DNA of 64,000 bases from Rhineura floridana (Eukaryota > Chordata > Lepidosauria > Squamata > Rhineuridae), in contig NC_084481.1 of NCBI RefSeq assembly GCF_030035675.1, positions 227,942,927 through 228,006,926 on the forward strand, given 5' to 3'. Shown one piece after another: positions 42,627 to 53,988 of the stretch. Each line of letters starts with the position of its first letter. The first letter of the stretch is position 1. The translations under genes were made by a program, and so were the position numbers. Under the pieces are notes generated by a model, which worked only from the letters and a program-made list of their open reading frames with translations, made no database searches and had not been told where the DNA came from.

Positions 42627-43424
42627 ACCAGCACTGTCTGGCTTTGTACATCTTTCTCTTGTGCTTCTGGATATATGGATCAAGCAGACCCAATTCTCCC
42701 CTGCAAATGCCTTCCTCTTAAGAGCATTGCAAGTCCAACCTCAGGAGGAGAAACCCCATGCCTGCCTCACATTGTGTTGTGCCATCACTTAGACTGATAG
42801 CAGGGGCTAAACACTTGAGGATACCAGCGGGATTCAGAAAAGGTTTGAAGAAGTAGGTCTTGAGCACTTGAGTGCCTTGGTCCCTATGAAGACCCCCCCA
42901 AGATCTGTAAGAGAGTCCCTTCTTCAGAGTATCTCTAGTGGGGTACTTAAAGCTGACGATAAACAAAGTGGAGGCTTTTCCATGATGCTCCCATTTCATG
43001 GAAAATGCTTGCTGCCAAGAGTGGTTCACCCTAGCCAAGTCTACTTGACTTCAAGAGGATATGCAAGGCCTCCCCCCCCCCTTCCACACAGCCCTTGTGG
43101 GGTAGCATTTCAAACTACAGTAGTGAGTAGTTGCATCTTGTATGTTTTGTTGTATGTATCAAGTGTATATTCTTGCTGTTCTTTTATTACGGAACTCAAA
43201 GCCGTGCATGTGGCCAACTCGGGTGGGCTCCCATCCAGGCACTGAGCAGATCCAGACCTGCTTAGCTGCACCAAAGTGCCCGCATCGTCTTCCTGTCCTG
43301 GAGGAGGAGGAGGATCATCATCTTACATGATGTTTTTCATTTAGATTGGGTAGTTGCATGTAGCAAGACTTTGATAAAAGAGGACAGAAAGTTAACAAAT
43401 ACATGTAGTGCACGTACATTTGGG
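42627..43424. other. Intergenic, nothing recognised
   Basis: About 800 bases. The minus and plus open frames here overlap each other and have no domain. Confidence 0.4.
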
Positions 43425-43600
43425 GAAGGGCCGGAGCTCAGAGGCAGAGCACAGCTTTCCATGCAGAAGGGCCCGGGTTCAAGCCTCAGCATCTTCAGGT
43501 ACGACCGCTATCTGAAACCCTGGGAGAGCCGCAGCCAGTCAGTGTAGACACTGAGCTAGAGAGACCAACAGTCTGACTCAAGCAGCTTCTTCTGCCCCTG
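43425..43600 (+). repeat. tRNA-Ala-like SINE
   Basis: Head ggagctcagaggcagagcac, B-box-like gggttcaagcc, body agtcagtgtagacactgagc and end ctgactcaagcagcttctt. Confidence 0.8.
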
Positions 43601-43658
43601 TTTAAGTCAACCTTTTATTCAGAACCATGAGGAGTGGAATCTTGCTATTATTTTAATC

Positions 43659-43852
43659 TGGGACGGGCAGTAGCTCAGTGGTAGAACGCATGCTGTGTAT
43701 GCAAAAGGTCCCGGGTGCAATCCACAGAATCTCTAGGTAGGACTGGGAAAGACCCCAGTCTGATACCCTGGAGAGCCCCTTCCACTCTTAGGCAAAGCTG
43801 CCCCCGGTTGACCAATGGCCTGATTCAGTATAAGGCAGTTTTCTGTGTTCCT
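43659..43852 (+). repeat. tRNA-Ala-like SINE
   Basis: Head cagtagctcagtggtagaac, then atgctgtgtatgcaa, B-box-like gggtgcaatcc and the end ctgattcagtataaggcag. It is a second copy 59 bases after the first, in the same direction. Confidence 0.85.
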
Positions 43853-44087
43853 AAGCGTGAAGCAGTTGGATGCCGAAAAAAGAGGATATTGTTCCTGGCT
43901 CACACCACAGACATGGATGTCAGAGGGAAACTGAGCTCATGCATGTGATCAGATTGCCAGCAAAATAACCCTGCCTGGCTGCAAATCAGTTTAGGCAGAA
44001 ATCACATTGCGTGGAAACCAGCAACATCAGTGCCAACGCTTGCTCTTTAGGTTCCTGTGGAATGAACAGGTACAGGGGCTGAATCAA

Positions 44088-44091
44088 ATTA

Positions 44092-44129
<38 letters not shown>

Positions 44130-44330
44130 GTCTTTATTTATACCCCACCATCCTTCCAAAACTGGAACTTGCAGCGGCTTCCAGATAAAAAACACATATA
44201 ATTAAAACATACAGAGTCTAGATTAAAATAAAATTAAACTAATTCCAATATTAAAACCATTCATACTTATAGCTAAAAGAGAATCAAAAAACCAGTTTAA
44301 AAATGGAGGAATTAGGCAAACCCCTCCCGA
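44088..44330 (-). repeat. L2 LINE 3' UTR with (ATT)n tail
   Basis: About thirteen att units (44090-44128), then a reversed L2 3' UTR (accccaccatccttccaaaa; cggcttccagataaaaaaca) closely like 25381-25560. Confidence 0.75.
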
Positions 44331-44774
44331 TGTGACTGCAGGGTCAGAGAGAGGCAAAAGGGAAACGAGGAGACATCTTAAACTGGTTAGCTTTACAACC
44401 CAAGGACTAAACAGCTTCCACCGGAAGATATAAAATCTGATCCGGCCGCAGCTGGGGGCAGACGTCATTCTAAGCCTGCAGCAGCTCTCCTTGAGTACAT
44501 CAAAAAAGCTCTCATCATATGCAAGCACTGCTTAGCTGTAACCAGTTGTGCTTGTCCTGCAACATGCGAGGCTGTTTAACACACAAGCACTCCTCCTCTG
44601 GCAATGCACCTTTGGTAGCGGCTGAGTAACAATCTGTGGGTCTAGGGCTGCTTACACAATTATGTTGATAGCTCCTGGCATGTGCGCAGAAGACAGGTGG
44701 TTAAGGATGCAAGCTAGACATTCAGATTTCTTCAGGGAATGCCAGAGTAGCACCCAGGGGCACTAGTGTGCCTG
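44331..44774. other. Intergenic, nothing recognised
   Basis: About 440 bases between the L2 3' UTR and a Sauria SINE. No gene recognised. Confidence 0.4.
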
Positions 44775-45245
44775 CCGGTGTACTGCCTTCAAGTCGATTC
44801 CGACTTATGGCGACCCTCTGAATAGGGTTTTCATGAGGCTGAGAGGCAGTGGCTGGCCCAAGGTCACCCAGTGAGCTTCATGGCTGTGTGAGGATTCGAA
44901 CCCTGGCAGGGGCGTCACTAGGGCAGTGCTGCAGGTGCGGGCCGCACCGGGTGACACCACCAGACGGGGTGACACCCAGAGCCGCCCCCCCAGGCACCGC
45001 CTAGGCACCAACAAGAGCCTTCGCGTGCCGCGCCAGCTGCCTTCCTTGGCTGTTAGAAGGTGGAAGCGGCGGCAGCAAGGCGGCGGCGCACTCCCGGGCC
45101 CTGTCGTTCGGCCACGCGCGATCGCTCACAATCTGAGAGAGGCGGCGCTGCAGGCCGCACCGGGTGACACCAACCCTAGTGACGCCACTGAACCCTGGTC
45201 TCCCAGGTCATAGTCCAACACCTTAACCACTACACCACACTGGCT
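44775..45245 (-). repeat. Sauria-type SINE split by a hAT element
   Basis: The tail half lies at 44775-44906 (gccttcaagtcgattccgac, ccaaggtcacccagtgagct) and the head half at 45191-45245 (gtctcccaggtcatagtcca, ccttaaccactacaccaca). They join across the inserted element at the octamer aaccctgg. Confidence 0.85.
44907..45190. mobile_element. hAT-type element (caggggcgtcac type), 284 bp
   Basis: The terminal inverted repeats caggggcgtcactag and ctagtgacgccactg differ at two positions. Perfect duplications aaccctgg lie at 44899-44906 and 45191-45198. It is inserted in a Sauria SINE and is therefore younger than it. GC-rich inside. Confidence 0.9.
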
Positions 45246-45712
45246 CTCTGTGCCTGCCAGTACCTCCTATGGCACCCACAAAAGGTCTAAATAAATATCC
45301 CCTCAAATATTCACAGAGCATACTCTTTGCTCTTCTTGCTCAGCTCCTTACTCAGCCGCCCCTACTCTGAAGCTACAATGTCACACCACCACAGCAGCCA
45401 TTTTGCAATATGAAATGCCCCCAGGGCAGCCATTTTGTGCCTGCCATCAATGGCAATTTCCCAAAATTCCAGATGTACGGCCCACTGGCTTCCCAAACTA
45501 TTGGCTACCCGTGTTAAATGCCTTCATGCTGGTGCCCTCTCCACCACTGTGACTGCTGTATAAAATTCTGTGGTGGGGAGCACCCTGGTTATGGAATGCC
45601 TTCCTCTCCAAGGTATGATCGACACACACTGTGTTTTCTTTTCAGGGCTGACTCAGAATGTTCCTATTTGCCCAGGCCTTTGTGGGATGCCAACTTACTC
45701 AGCATAACTTGG
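45246..45712. other. Intergenic, nothing recognised
   Basis: About 470 bases with no gene or repeat recognised. Confidence 0.4.
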
Positions 45713-45955
45713 ATTGTTGTTGTTATGTGCCTTCAAGTCGACTGCCACTTATGGTGACCCTATGAATCAGCGACCTCCAAGAGCATCTGTCATGAACCAC
45801 CCAGTTCAGATCTTGTAAACTCAGGTCTGTGGCTTCCTTTATGGAATCAATCCATCTCGTTTGGTCTTCCTCTTTTTCTACTCCCTTCTGTTTTTCTCAG
45901 CATTATTATCTTTTCTAATGAATCATGTCTTCTCATTATGTGTCCAAAGTATGAT
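45713..45955 (-). mobile_element. Bov-B (RTE-clade) LINE, 3' end
   Basis: The minus strand encodes the end of the Bov-B ORF2 protein (GSRKRGRP-like, WIDSIKEATDLS, VVHDRCSWRSLI) and the Bov-B 3' end with an aac-repeat tail at the 45713 side. It is longer than the copy at 10801-10990. Confidence 0.85.
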
Positions 45956-46004
45956 AACTTGGATTACTCAGCTCAAATGCTGGGAGGATGGATCTGCCTT
46001 GTAG

Positions 46005-46700
46005 TATTGTTCAGGGTTGTTAAAACAAAAACAGCTGATATCATAATGTTGTTGAATAACTTTAAAGTGTGGCCACATGTGTACAATTCTGGTCACCTCA
46101 CCTTAAAAAGGATATTGTAGAGTTGGAAAAGGTTCAGAAAATGGCAACCAGAATGATCAAGGGGATGGAGCGACTCCCCTGTGAGGAAAGATTGCAGCAT
46201 TTGGAGCCTTTTAATTTAGAGAAAAGGCGAGTCAGAGGTGGCATGATAGAAGTGTATAAAATGATGCATGGCATGGAAAAAGTGGAGATGGAAAAGTTTT
46301 TCTCCCTCTCTCTCAACACTAGAACCCGTGGACATCCAGTGAAGCTGAATGCTGGAAGATTCAGGACAGGCCAAAGAAAGGACTTCTTCATGCAGCACAT
46401 AGTTAAACGATCGCATTCGCTCCCGCAAGAGGCAGTGATCACCACCAGCTTCGATGGCTTTAAAAGATTAGACAAATCCATGGAGGATAAGGCCATCAGT
46501 GGCTACTGGCCATGATGGCTGTGCTGTGCCACCATAGTCAGAGGCAGTATGCTTCCAAATACCAGTTATTGGAAACCGCAGGTCAGGAGAGTGCAATTGT
46601 GCTCAGGCCTGCTTCTGGGTTCATCTGCTTGGCCACTGTGAGAACAGGATGCTGGACTAGATGGGCCACTGGCCTGAGCCAGCAGGGCTCTTCTTATGAT
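46005..46700 (+). mobile_element. CR1 LINE, C-terminus plus 3' end
   Basis: The frame 46069-46515 has 148 codons of CR1 C-terminus (HLKKDIVELEKVQKMATRM; MIEVYKMMHGMEKVEMEKF). The 3' UTR follows (tgagaacaggatgctggact) and ends gctcttcttatg. Small deletions compared with 2597-3688 show that it is older. Confidence 0.85.
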
Positions 46701-47740
46701 TAAAGATTGTTTTGAAGTGTATTTATGATTGTTTTTAAAAAATCTGCTCCCATTTGTATAAAACCCATTCCAGAATCAGCAACAATGAAGGGAGAGCGTG
46801 AAATTTTGCAAAATAAATAAAAGTATGATGGTGGAGCTGCTCTTTGAATGTCTTACAAAAACACCATCCCCTCACTGGGAAAAAAACTGGAGGTGGGGGC
46901 ACGATTCTAACCTCCTTAACCGTATTTGGAGTCATCATCATTTACAATGAGGAGACAAGCTGCACCGTTCCAAGGCAGGAAACTGGGTAATGGGGCTAGG
47001 AGCAGCAGGGAACTGTTTGCCATGGAAGAATTAAGAAAAAAGCCCTTTTGGCCACCCCATGAAACTGAACTCAGCTGCCCAAGAGGTAGTGGCAAAAGAC
47101 ATCTCAATAAGCCCAGCCAGAATAGTTTCTCCTTTGTCAGCAGCTCAAAGCGTCCAACCTGCAATGTCACCCAGGCCATTCCCAACCCTTTCTTCATTTT
47201 GCACAGTACGGCATGCAAAGCAGCAGGCTGATGAGGTTTGGGTTAAATGCAGAGCTCTCAGTCAAGGTCCTACTTAGATTCAGCAGAAAAGGGGGGGGGG
47301 AAAGAGAGAAGACTTGCAATAGCCCAATGGATTGTTTTCCCCAGACAGCTGCCTCCAAGCTATGCCAAGGTACTTTTGCAAACTCTTCTCTGTTACAAAT
47401 GTTATTTGGCCATGGAGAAGTTGTTGTTTGAGAAACAAAGTCTAAGGTCTGTTTGAGCACACAGAACGTGTTTCATGGTTCTTTGGATCCTAGCCTAAAT
47501 CCACTGGACAAACATTTAGCTTTATAGGGGAAAGGGTGCATTTTATGTTGGTAGGAGGAGGATGGTCATGCCCGTGTTTTAGCATTGAACTAAATACTAC
47601 TGAAAGTAGCTCAAAATTCCAATCAACTTCAGGTCTCACACAGTCTCTTTCCAAACCAAATCAGCTGTGGGAATGTGTATTCCCACCCACCAGCTTTCAC
47701 TGATCACTGGGAATTTTTCGCAGGCACATACTTTCTAGAG
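46701..47740. other. Intergenic, nothing recognised
   Basis: About 1 kb past the DAAM1 transcript end. Several overlapping open frames lie on both strands near 46916-47460, and none has a recognisable domain. Confidence 0.4.
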
Positions 47741-47877
47741 CAGGGGTGGGGAGCTTGTAGCCCTCCCGATGTTGCTAGATTACAACTACCATCACTCCTG
47801 ACCATTGGCCATGCTGGCTGGGGCTGATCAGAGTTGGAGTCCAGCAACACCTGGAGGGTTGCGTGTTCCTCACCCTG
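47741..47877. mobile_element. hAT-type palindromic MITE (cagggg type)
   Basis: Left caggggtggggagcttgtag, right tgttcctcaccctg. The left flank ttctagag has the usual CTAG core, but the right flank (ttttaaat) does not match, so the duplication has been lost. Confidence 0.7.
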
Positions 47878-47924
47878 TTTTAAATCTTAACCACACCCAC
47901 TCCAGAAATAATTCAGCACATTCA

Positions 47925-50900
47925 AATTGTTATTTACACTCTTTATTGCATATTGCCGTCTTTTTCTTATTTAAAAAATGTACAGTCTTGTAACATACAC
48001 AGCATTTCCTGCTAGCTAAAAAACATCTTTGCATCTAGGAACCACTAAACAGTTTGCTACCACTACGCTACATTAGTATACTTCAGTTTACAAACTATCA
48101 CTTTTTTTGCATGAATAAAAAAACCCCCAAAACTTTAGAATTACACACCCAGGAGAGACACAACGAGGAAATGAAATGAAAATATAGAGTGGGTACTTCC
48201 ACCAGCACCAGTCTAAATGTAGTTTGCAACAAATGGCACATGGAATTTACCGGCACATAGATTAATTAGGAAATTAGAATGCAAAGAAATGGCTCGTGCA
48301 GCTCAAACAAAACGGCATGTTGCAAAGCAAGAAAGGTCTGGAAGCCCAAGGAAAGGTTTCCACCAATGCCCTGCTTCCCCTGGTTTGCAATCCGTGCAGC
48401 ATGGATTCCTGGAAGTTCCAGCAATCCATGTTGCATAAACAGACACAAACTCACCTTTGAAACAATGGTGGCTGGTGACTCCATGTCAGCGGGGCAGTGG
48501 AATCTGCTCCAGGTTTTAGTCAAAACTTTCAAGAGCACCTTGAAAGTTCAAACTAAAATCTGGAGTGGATTCCACCACTTCACTGACATGGAGTCACTAG
48601 CTGCCACTGTTTTAAACACTTTTTAACATTTTGTACGGCACAAACAAGGCTCAGTCAACATCAAGCTGAGTGATTCTTAAATGCATCAAATGCCAGAGGG
48701 CTTTTGCAGCCAGCTTCGTGATCCAGTGTTGCAACTGGTCACTATGATGGATTCAACTCTTGAACCCACTCTACCCTGGGTCTAAATGAGAACTTTGTAA
48801 TAACAGTTGTGACCATTATGGATGGGCTTTCAAAACCAATGCCTGATATACATAGCATCTTGCACAGCATTGACACTTGTCATCCACTGAAGAGGTTCAT
48901 GATGCAACAGTCATTTTGGATGCCCCTTTCATACAGCCAGATCCTGAATGACCTCACCTCAGTTCCAGTGGGACAGTTAAACTGGTTGTGTGATGGAAGT
49001 ATGGCTGCCCTGCAGTTTCCTTTTAATTAAGCCGAACCAAACTGAGCACCATCCGAAGGAAGGCTTGCACAAATCACTTCTTGTTTCCACCAGAAGCTCA
49101 ATGTTCAACTACAGCAAGCAATTTTGCTCTGTCCATGTACGTGGCAGAGTGTGAACTCCACAAAGCACCCCTTGCTGCAACAGAAGGGAAGAATCAAGAA
49201 TGGTTTAAATGGCTTTCTGGCATTTAATGCACTTCTGAATGACACCATTGGGGTATCAGAAACACAAAATCAGCAGTCTTGATTCTCACAATGCAGAACC
49301 GCAGGATGTCCCAGTCCATCACAGTGGTCTCTGTTGGGCCGCATGGCGGTTGCTCAAAAGTTCATAATGCACATTCCATACAACTGGTTTCCTCCAGTGA
49401 AATGAGGGGTTGTCCTGGGGGTAAAGAAAGGTACCTTTCTACAGGACTAATCCTGCGCATCAGGACCCTGATGAATTTTTAGATGGTCGCCTAAACATGT
49501 TAGGCTGCAGGGCAGATCCCTTGACAAGACTGAATATTGTTAAGTGACAGCACCCTTACCACACTTTCCAATTTCAGAGCATACTGTTTCGTTTTCTGTG
49601 TTTTTAAAAAAAATCTCAGTTCATTTTAATGCAACCCTTTGACCTGTCTGAACCCTTCTTTTTTCATTTTGAAAGTCAGCTCCCTAATACCATATCCAAC
49701 CAAATTTTCTTCCAGCTAAATAAAAATATATATAAAATAGAGGCACTTTAGTTTAAGTAACAGTAATAATCAACTTGATTTTTTTCTTTTCTTTTTAAGC
49801 AAATCGCTGCATTTGCATGTCTGCACTCCGCAGAGGTTCAGAGTATCAGTGTTTGCATTCTTACCATTTACGAGCTACTTGAAGAGCCATCAGCACATGT
49901 GGGTCCTTCACAAAAGTTGAAATCAAGAAAAAATGATAAAAATGGAAAAGGGGGGGAAGCACTTGCACACGCACACACACAGAGCTCTTTGACAGCACTC
50001 TCCAGCATGATCTTCACAGCTTTTGTGTTGCAGCAGGGTTTAGGAATCCCTGCAACAGCCACTGTATTTTGTACAAACTAGTTTAATATAAATCCATACA
50101 TTTGCTGTTCAGGACACACCAGGGAGGGGGGAGAAGGAAGGGGGGGGGGATCGGCATCCCAATTCCCCACCAGTTAACATCTTTTACATGACAAAAGCAA
50201 AACAAACAAAAAACCTATTTCAAACAGCATCAACTATGTCTAGTGCAACAGGGCCAAACTCAAAATCTCCACAGGAAAGAAAGAAAGAAAAAATCCCAAC
50301 CCCACAAATCCCCGTTTCAGTTTTGGATCCCAATAGAGTGAAGATGGTATAAAAATCACTTAAGAGAAAACCCTCAAATAAATAAAAGCAAAACAGAAAC
50401 AAAAGTCCTCTATATTTTCTATAATTTAAGAACATTAAGCCATGCTATAATATTGGCATTTTTTTAACTTAAAAAAAAAAAAGTTTTTATTTTTGTATTA
50501 CTGTTTTTTTAAAAAAATTATTAATTACTCCCTGAGCAATCTGGGTTTAGAAGATTTTGGACTGACATCTTGACAGGTAGTTCCGCTTACAAATTTGCAA
50601 GAACTATGAACAGCAAAGCACATTTTCAAGAAACAAGGATTATCTTGGCCTTTCCCTTCCTACTCTTGAGCTATAAATTAGGTCCCTAAATCCCCCAGGC
50701 CCTTGCAGAGCCTCTTATGAAAGCCTGCTCCTGATTCGCCTCTTTCGAGAGGACCCTGGAACTAGTCCTGTGCAAGTAGGTTGTACAAATGGATAGCACT
50801 CTCAAACCCAAATGACTCCATGTGCAGTCATGCCCAGTCTCAGAGAGGAAGCTGCATAACAAGACATGCCGCCAGTCTGCCTCTCCTTCCCTGATCCATG

Positions 50901-52170
50901 CTCACTGTTTCTGTTCCAGCACACCATGGAGAGCTGTAAATAGACAGAGGTTTCAAAGGCAGTCTCTCTGACAGGAATGGGAGAAAAATATAAGAGGGAC
51001 TGCTGAATTGAAAACCCAACTACATACATGTGCCAACTTATACCATGCATGGGAAGGGCTCTCCGGATTGTGCCTGACATCTGCAAGTATGTCCAAACCA
51101 CTCAAGACTCTCCCAGAATTGTATCCTGCATCAGTCGAGCATAACAATGAAACTGGCCTGAACAGAGTCAATTCTGACTGATACTTACAGAGAATACAGT
51201 GTGTCCTGTCCGACAGGGAATGGATACAAAACAGAACAAACATGGAGACTCTTTGTTCCGTTAAAATAAAGTAAAAAAGACAGAGACACCCCCCCCAATT
51301 CCCCATTGGTGTTAGGCAAGAATGTGAGTGAATTCTACATAAACATTGTTACAGCAATGAGAAGCTCCTTCAGGTCATCTTCAGCAGGACTGCGAAGGCA
51401 CTGGGAGAGAGAGAGACGTATCTCCTTTGAAACAGGAAGTGGAGTTGCCAAAAAGGGGGTTACAGAATACAATGGAACCAGCACAATTGTCACAAGGGAT
51501 GTTCAAGCTTTGAGAAATAAACAGAAACAAAATGCTTCCCCATCCCCACAAAACGATGCAGTTCAGAATGAACAAGAGCAGTTTGCAAACAGACTTTGTT
51601 CGCCACTTGTCATTTCAACGGCAATAAGTCGTCCAAAGCTGGTCCATCCACATCAAAAGGCCATTGTACCATGGAGCACAACAGCAACTCCTTCCGTCAT
51701 CCATTCTCCTACTCTTAAACTCTTTTCCCAACTCCCTTTATATAAAAATGAAAGGACCTCACAAGAAGCTTAAGTAGCATCATCCAGCATCTCTCAGTAT
51801 GTTTCTGCTACTTGCCCCCTTCCCTCTCTCGCCAATGTTTGTGCTTAGACTGCGGAAAAGCTACTTTTTGGAACACCCCCCACCCCTCCAAATGGAGAGA
51901 AAAGGGAACATGCATCTGGGCAGTAGTGCCTATGCATGTTTGCACATATACTTCTGATCTCCATTCATACAACCAGACTTGTATATACAGCACATGTGAA
52001 CAAATGCTCCGATTCAGAGGTGCACATGCACACACGCAAAATGGGAGAGGGGGAGTGCACCACCGTTGGAACGAGAAGGCAAAAGGCAGAAAGACCTGGA
52101 GTTTTCCCAAGATGATTATTGGTCAGTTTTGGAGTTTTTTTTCCTGAAACGCTTTGGGGAAAAATGGAGT
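47925..52170 (-). other. DAAM1: Probable DAAM1 3' UTR
   Basis: From the DAAM1 stop the minus strand runs about 4.2 kb with little repeat content, in contrast to the flanking DNA. A polyadenylation signal AATAAA (tttatt on the plus strand, 47942-47947) marks a plausible end. Only one MITE (48463-48609) interrupts it. Shorter use of other signals is possible. The length is inferred from composition, not from transcripts. Confidence 0.5.
48463..48609. mobile_element. MITE with cagtggcrgct-type ends in the DAAM1 3' UTR region
   Basis: The left end caatggtggctggtgactcc and the right end ggagtcactagctgccactg are inverted repeats. A larger relative is at 32996-33193. The flanks ctttgaaa and ttttaaac agree in only 5 of 8 positions. 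Confidence 0.65.
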
Positions 52171-52380
52171 TCAGAAGGTGAGTTTTGTGACAGGCCTCTC
52201 ACGACTCCCATCTGCCATCTGGTTGGTGATGCGTTTGCGATTTCGCTTCAGCTTGGAAAGATCTTTGTCAAAGACTTCACCGGACCGTAAAGCAGAGACA
52301 AGGTCATCAAACTCCCCGCCTTCCTCGCTATTTTCTTTCGCTTTCCTTGCCTTGCGCTCCCTTTCGCGCTGTTCTTTGAG
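52171..52380 (-). CDS. DAAM1: DAAM1 terminal coding exon (DAD and stop)
   Basis: 210 bases encoding [19 protein letters not shown], the DAD core [14 protein letters not shown], the basic patch and the stop TGA (52171-52173). The acceptor is ATTCAG. Human ends in TKLNF, here in TKLTF. Confidence 0.95.
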   Translation of the reverse strand, partial: LKEQRERERKARKAKENSEEGGEFDDLVSALRSGEVFDKDLSKLKRNRKRITNQMADGSRERPVTKLTF

Positions 52381-53754
52381 CTGAATGGTGGGAGGAAAGG
52401 GAGGAAGATGATGGTTCAACAGAGGCTCTTAGCACCTGAGGTGGATTCAGCACTTCCTGACAGCAGCCGCTAAAGCTATTTCAAGGGTTGTGAAATTAGA
52501 GAAGGGCAACCTGTTGATCTGGTCCCTCTCCATTTCTCATGATTCCAGTCTTTAAGTTCAGTTTGCCCCATTTCTGAATCAGTTTGTAATTTTTTTTAAA
52601 AAAAGCCCACATTAAAATTTGTACAGATTTCTTCATCCTTTTCAATTAAATTTATATCCCACCCTTCCTCCCAAAGGGAGCGCAGGGCAGCAAAGAAAAG
52701 ATAAAACATCTTAAAAGCATATCACCTAAAAAACAATTCGATTACAGATGCAGACTGGGATTTCATGTGCAATTCTGCAAAAATACACATTTTTTGTATG
52801 TAATTTAGCCTAATATAGCCATAGTTTTTGCAAACATAATGCATTTTGTATGCCACCCTAGGCTTCTTTTGGGAGAAAGGGAGGGATACAAATTTAATAA
52901 ATACATTTGCATCAGTGTATGCCGTTATATGCAGATGTTAACCTAGTATATGCATTTTTGTACACTGGCTGAAGAACTGAAGAGCAAAATTCAGAGAAGT
53001 GCAAATTTTGAAGGATGGCTGGGTTTCATTTCTGCAGCAATTAGCGATTTATTTTGTTTTAAAAATCTCATGGAAGTTATCCAGCATTTTAGTGAGAATT
53101 TCTCCTAATAAACACATTTTTTGTATGCAGAAATTTAAGATTGGAAAAATAAGAAATGGAGGGAACAGAAATGGGCAGTTCCTCCTAGCCCTAGCTAGAA
53201 GCAGGGATCTTTCCTACCCAGCATGCATTTCCTACAATAAATGTAAACTCCCCCCCTTTCCTTTTCTTGGAAGCCCAGACTCTCAGGGTGATTATATCCA
53301 GGGGAAGGGCATGCTCCTCCAAAACAAGGTCCACACACAGCTCCGCCACACAGCTGTTTTGCTGCTCTGCTAACAGGTATTTCCAATGGAAGGATCTCAC
53401 CAGGGTGAGGCCTTGGACTGCTCCTGCCGGTCAGAACAGGAAATATGAAGCCAGATGTACCAACCGCCCAACTCGGTTCGAGACAGCTTCCCACATTTGC
53501 AAAAGCGGCACCACTTGCGCCGGGGGCCCCCTTTCCGGAGATGAGCTGCCCAGCACCACCTCGCTGCCCGTCGTGAACCCTACCTGTGCTTCCATGCGTG
53601 CCCGTCGCTCTTCTTCCTCTTTCCTTTTCCTCATGTTTTCATTCTCCTGCTTGGCTTCGGTCACAGCTTGAAGGAACTGGTCAAAGATCCCAAAGAAGTC
53701 GTCCGGCTGGGTCTTGCCAGCCTCCTCCCCAAAATGCTTCACTGCCTTGGCAAA
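52171..53754 (-). CDS. DAAM1: DAAM1 formin, last two coding exons (C-terminus)
   Basis: DAAM1 nucleates and elongates actin filaments downstream of Wnt/planar cell polarity signalling, through Dishevelled and Rho. Seen here are the end of the FH2 region with its coiled-coil extension ([48 protein letters not shown]) and the autoinhibitory DAD ([20 protein letters not shown], then a basic KLKRNRKR), ending in [10 protein letters not shown]. Exons: 53584-53754 and 52171-52380, both phase 0, 57 and 69 codons plus TGA. The match to the human C-terminus (recalled) is nearly complete. Upstream exons lie beyond the right edge, past at least 10 kb of intron. DAD binds the N-terminal DID in the resting protein. 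The gene is opposite in strand to GPR135. Confidence 0.96.
52381..53583. other. Last DAAM1 intron
   Basis: Holds two worn LINE tails: a minus-strand L2-like end at 52635-52700 (tttatatcccacccttcctc) and a plus-strand one at 52855-52905 (tgccaccctaggcttctttt, tttaataaat). No further exon seen. Confidence 0.5.
53584..53754 (-). CDS. DAAM1: DAAM1 penultimate coding exon
   Basis: 171 bases encoding [14 protein letters not shown] through RRARMEAQ. The acceptor is CTACAG and the donor GTAGGG. This end of FH2 continues into a coiled coil rich in Glu, Lys and Arg. Confidence 0.95.
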
Positions 53755-53988
53755 CTGTAGGGGAAAACAACACGGTTGTTGCAAAAATCCAGTGGCCCAA
53801 AGCAGCCCTCTCAAACTGAGCCTAAGTCAGAATCTGATTAAGAGAGGAGATTGTTGTAGCATGCACAGACCTCTTTCATATCTTTCTGAAGCCCAAACAA
53901 CAAACGGTACTTCTGAAAGACCGTGCATTACACTTTGCAAGCCCCAATGACCAGCTGACGGCCAGGTCTTCCATCGTGCATGGAAAAA
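53755..53988. other. DAAM1 intron, first bases after the penultimate exon
   Basis: No recognised feature besides the acceptor side of the exon. Confidence 0.4.

Noticed and set aside
43986-44201. Poly-Asn and poly-Ile frames
   Set aside because: Products of the (ATT)n microsatellite at 44090-44128.
46916-47460. Several 70-100 codon frames on both strands
   Set aside because: They overlap each other, lack domains and show no splice context; chance frames.
53431-53814. A 127-codon minus-strand gene
   Set aside because: It is the DAAM1 penultimate exon (53584-53754) with intron read-through at both ends.
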